Of a stretch of DNA of 64,000 nt, positions 61,829 through 64,000 are shown piece by piece. The notes under the pieces are model-generated. The model worked only from the letters and a program-made list of their open reading frames with translations, did no database searches and was not told the origin of the DNA. A program made the translations under genes and the position numbers. The stretch is from positions 2,110,754 through 2,174,753 of the forward strand of contig NZ_UOOB01000001.1 of the NCBI RefSeq assembly GCF_900564145.1. Direction: 5' to 3'. Origin of the DNA: Comamonas sp. lk. GTDB lineage: Bacteria; Pseudomonadota; Gammaproteobacteria; Burkholderiales; Burkholderiaceae_C. Within the stretch, counting starts at the first letter, position 1, and each line of letters starts with the position of its first letter.

Positions 61829-62890
61829 ATGCTTGATACACGTCCCCGCTTGCGCACGCTGGAGCCCGATACCGACAACGGCCTCTACCAGACACTGCTG
61901 GAGTCCACCCTGGCGATCCCGTTCAAGATTGATTGGGCAAGCAAAAAGTATGTCTATGTCGGTCCGCAGATTGAGGATCTGCTGGGCTGGAACCTGGAAA
62001 GTTGGCAAACGGTGGACGATTGGGTTAACCGTATTCATCCCGATGAACGTGAGCAAACCGTCACTCGCTGCGTGGAGCTATCTCTGGCGGGGGTGGATCA
62101 TGAGGCCGAGTACCGAGCGCTGACCAAGGACAACGGCTTTGTCTGGGTGAAGGAGGTCGTGCATGTGCTGTGCGATGAGCAGGGGCAAACTTCGGCGCTG
62201 ATCGGTTTTACCTTTGATATCACCGAACAGAAGAAGGCCGAGCAAATGCATGCCGAGCTGGAGGCGCAGAAGCTCTCCAATGCACTCCTGCAAGAGCGCC
62301 TGCGTCTGACCCATGATCTGCATGACGGACTGGGCGGCGCGCTGGTGCACATGATTACCTCGGTGGAGCAGAGTAAGGACACGCCGACACAAGCTCGGGT
62401 GTTGTCCATGCTCAAGCTTATCCGCAATGATTTGCGTCAGACCATCGATAGCCATTCCTCAACCCAGGTGCATGTACCGGCCTCACCTCAAGAATGGCTG
62501 GCCCCACTGCGTCACAGGTTCAACAACCTGTTCGATGCGCTGGACATCACTGTCGACTGGCACTTCGCACACAGTTGGCACACAGCTCCCAATGCTTTGC
62601 AGTACTTGGCGCTAACCCGGCTGATTGAAGAGGCTTTGACCAATGTCATCAAGCACAGCCAGGCACAGCATGTACGCCTGTCTTTTGTTCAGGCTGAGTC
62701 CAACGAACTGGTGCTGGAGATTGAAGACGACGGCGTGGGCTTTGATGTGACCGCTGTCAAAGCCTCGGGCCTGGGCATAGGGATGAGCTCCATGTCAGTG
62801 CGCATTGCCCGGGTAGGGGGTGAACTTGCCATTGACTCCCGACCTGGTCGCACGCTGCTCACGGCTCGGGTGGTGCTGGGCCCTATGTAA
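61829..62890 (+). CDS. PAS-domain sensor histidine kinase, NarX/HisKA_3 type
   Basis: 353 residues, soluble. A PAS domain (about residues 20-130) ends with LIGFTFDITEQKKAEQMHAE. The phosphoacceptor is the His in RLRLTHDLHDGLGGALVHM, as in HisKA_3 kinases. The ATPase domain shows LIEEALTNVIKHSQAQHV, IEDDGVGFDV and GLGIGMSSMSVR. No response regulator gene lies beside it within the window, so it is an orphan or its partner is elsewhere. It should detect a cytoplasmic cue. Confidence 0.9.
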   Translation: MLDTRPRLRTLEPDTDNGLYQTLLESTLAIPFKIDWASKKYVYVGPQIEDLLGWNLESWQTVDDWVNRIHPDEREQTVTRCVELSLAGVDHEAEYRALTKDNGFVWVKEVVHVLCDEQGQTSALIGFTFDITEQKKAEQMHAELEAQKLSNALLQERLRLTHDLHDGLGGALVHMITSVEQSKDTPTQARVLSMLKLIRNDLRQTIDSHSSTQVHVPASPQEWLAPLRHRFNNLFDALDITVDWHFAHSWHTAPNALQYLALTRLIEEALTNVIKHSQAQHVRLSFVQAESNELVLEIEDDGVGFDVTAVKASGLGIGMSSMSVRIARVGGELAIDSRPGRTLLTARVVLGPM

Positions 62891-63162
62891 GCCAACCTGA
62901 TGGGCGGAGGCGTTGTTTGTATGCAGGGATGGGGTGTTGAGCAGTGGGTGGGAGTGAAAGACTGACTTCCCACAATGGACGCACCAGTGCTGGGCTGGCG
63001 AGTCTAATTTTTTGGAGATAGCTTGATTGCCGGCGATGTCCTGAGGTGACGCGCGCCGGCAGCATGCGTCCAACGAATTGAGCGAGCGTACCTCGCTGCA
63101 ATCACGCCTTTACTGGGCAACTAGCGTCGTTTAGCCGGTGCCTAGAGCCAAGTGCTGAAGGT

Positions 63163-63384
63163 AGCGCTTGTGAAAAAAGTAGCGTCTGCACCACCTGCCA
63201 CTGCATCGTGCGCAAGGGCTTCGACTCCCTCAATGAAGTTGAGGAAGACGAGGATGATCTGCTGGATCGAGCCTGGGGACTGGAGGCTCAGTCGCGCCTG
63301 AGTTGCCAGGCCATCGTTGCAGGCGAAGATCTGACGATAGAGATCCCCAGGTACACGATCAATCACGCCAAGGAAAGCCACTGA
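63163..63384 (+). pseudogene. Remnant of an Isc-type [2Fe-2S] ferredoxin gene
   Basis: The frame reads [20 protein letters not shown], then [19 protein letters not shown] and [15 protein letters not shown] with a small change, which is the C-terminal two thirds of ferredoxin Fdx of the iron-sulphur assembly system. All four cluster cysteines are kept, but about 40 N-terminal residues and any start codon are missing. A functional copy is expected elsewhere in the genome. Confidence 0.8.
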
Positions 63385-63617
63385 ACTGGTGTGGCGCCGG
63401 AAGACGCTGAGTTGGTCGTGCTTTGCTCGCTGTTGCTCCTGAACGCCCCCCACCCTGGGCCACGCTGCGCATTGCTGTGTGGAGAGGCAGCCTGGTGCAG
63501 AGATCTTGACGATCAAGGTCTCGGTGGCCGAGATCTTTACCTGCACCAGACGGGGTGGCGGGTTTGTGCCTGCGCTGGCAGGCAGAGTCTGGCATGACGG
63601 GGCAAGATCAAATCCAG

Positions 63618-63683
63618 GAACCGCTTGCTACGTCCGCAGTTGCTGCTGACAGCCGCAAGCCAGGACATGGTTTTGTCTAGCCC
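63618..63683 (-). pseudogene. Remnant of an IS5-family transposase N-terminus
   Basis: The minus strand reads LDKTMSWLAAVSSNCGRSK, matching LDKKMSWFAAASGKRGRSP near residue 33 of the transposase at 11020-11949. No further transposase sequence is readable. It lies between the ferredoxin remnant and an enolase-superfamily gene, marking an old insertion. Confidence 0.55.
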
Positions 63684-63703
63684 GATATGACGGACGCGCT
63701 GAA

Positions 63704-64000
63704 TCAACGCGTCAGCGCCAGCATTTCCTTGATCAGATCCGACTTGCCTTCGAACCCGATACCTGGGAGTGGAGGGAGAGTCACATAACCGTTCACCACC
63801 TTCACGCCATCCGGGAAGCCGCCGTAGGGCTGGAACAGGTCGGGGTAACTTTCATTGCCGCCGAGGCCCAGGCCGGCAGCGATGGCCAGCGACATCTGGT
63901 GTCCGCCATGGGGAATGCAGCGGCTTGGCGACCAGCCGTGTTCCTTGAGCATATCCAGCGTACGCAGGTACTCCACCAGGCCGTAGCTTAGCGCGCAGTC
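63704..64000 (-). CDS. Enolase-superfamily dehydratase, D-tartrate dehydratase-like, C-terminal part
   Basis: The gene runs off the right edge; about 98 C-terminal residues are visible. CIPHGGHQMSLAIAAGLGLG with the catalytic His, GGNESYPDLFQPYGGFPDG and LPPLPGIGFEGKSDLIKEML are close to what is seen in mandelate racemase/muconate lactonising enzymes of the D-tartrate dehydratase type. These cytosolic Mg-dependent enzymes dehydrate sugar acids or hydroxyacids. The exact substrate cannot be set from this fragment. Confidence 0.88.
   Translation of the reverse strand, partial: DCALSYGLVEYLRTLDMLKEHGWSPSRCIPHGGHQMSLAIAAGLGLGGNESYPDLFQPYGGFPDGVKVVNGYVTLPPLPGIGFEGKSDLIKEMLALTR

Noticed and set aside
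63142..63546. 134-codon minus-strand frame
   Set aside because: It is antisense to the ferredoxin remnant, whose match is clear.

Overview
The window reads as chromosomal DNA of a Gram-negative betaproteobacterium, most likely a Comamonadaceae member close to Comamonas. This is an inference from content: four periplasmic Bug-type solute receptors, two beta-proteobacterial trimeric porins, many acyl-CoA catabolism genes with IclR and LysR regulators, an IS5-family element and a FecIR-type iron locus. No tRNA, rRNA, CRISPR array or phage module was seen.

Layout. 1-10 kb: two related catabolic modules. A truncated Bug receptor is followed by a decayed oxidoreductase; two DUF202 membrane genes come next. 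Then a class III CoA-transferase, a MaoC hydratase, two tandem IclR regulators, and an operon of acyl-CoA dehydrogenase, Bug receptor, second acyl-CoA dehydrogenase and AcuI/YhdH-type oxidoreductase. 9.9-14.4 kb: accessory patch with a decayed SDR gene, a solitary IS end, a GST, an intact IS5-family element, an arylamine N-acetyltransferase and a divergent, frameshifted MocR regulator with a clear palindromic operator. 14.7-21.5 kb: iron uptake locus (ECF sigma, FecR, TonB receptor, PepSY/DUF3325/DUF3649 membrane genes) with three Fur-box-like sites. 22-25.9 kb: scar region (headless MDR and LysR genes, LuxR remnant), HchA, LysR and LysE. 26.4-28.9 kb: DNA polymerase II and a stub of a DUF3024 gene.

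29-36.5 kb: minus-strand operon of AMP ligase, acyl-CoA dehydrogenase, Bug receptor, porin and beta-lactamase-fold hydrolase, with a LysR gene. 36.7-41.6 kb: Bug receptor, fused malonate-decarboxylase-like carboxyltransferase and malonyl-CoA synthetase, with a divergent LysR.

41.6-60.2 kb holds the most interesting system: a LysR gene divergent from phnA (phosphonoacetate hydrolase), an iron-type alcohol dehydrogenase, phnY (phosphonoacetaldehyde dehydrogenase), a complete peptide/opine-type ABC importer, a GpdQ-like phosphodiesterase, an NPP-like phosphodiesterase, a porin, a Tat-exported PhoD, an MgtC/DUF4010 membrane protein and acetyl-CoA synthetase. Start/stop overlaps tie much of it together. 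I read it as a route taking up an esterified C2 phosphonate, probably a 2-hydroxyethylphosphonate ester, and turning it into phosphate and acetyl-CoA: porin, ester cleavage and import, alcohol oxidation, PhnY, PhnA, Acs. No PhnW aminotransferase is present, so 2-aminoethylphosphonate is not the obvious entry substrate. The last 3 kb carry an unknown protein with a PAS histidine kinase, remnants of ferredoxin and transposase genes, and the end of an enolase-superfamily dehydratase that runs off the window.
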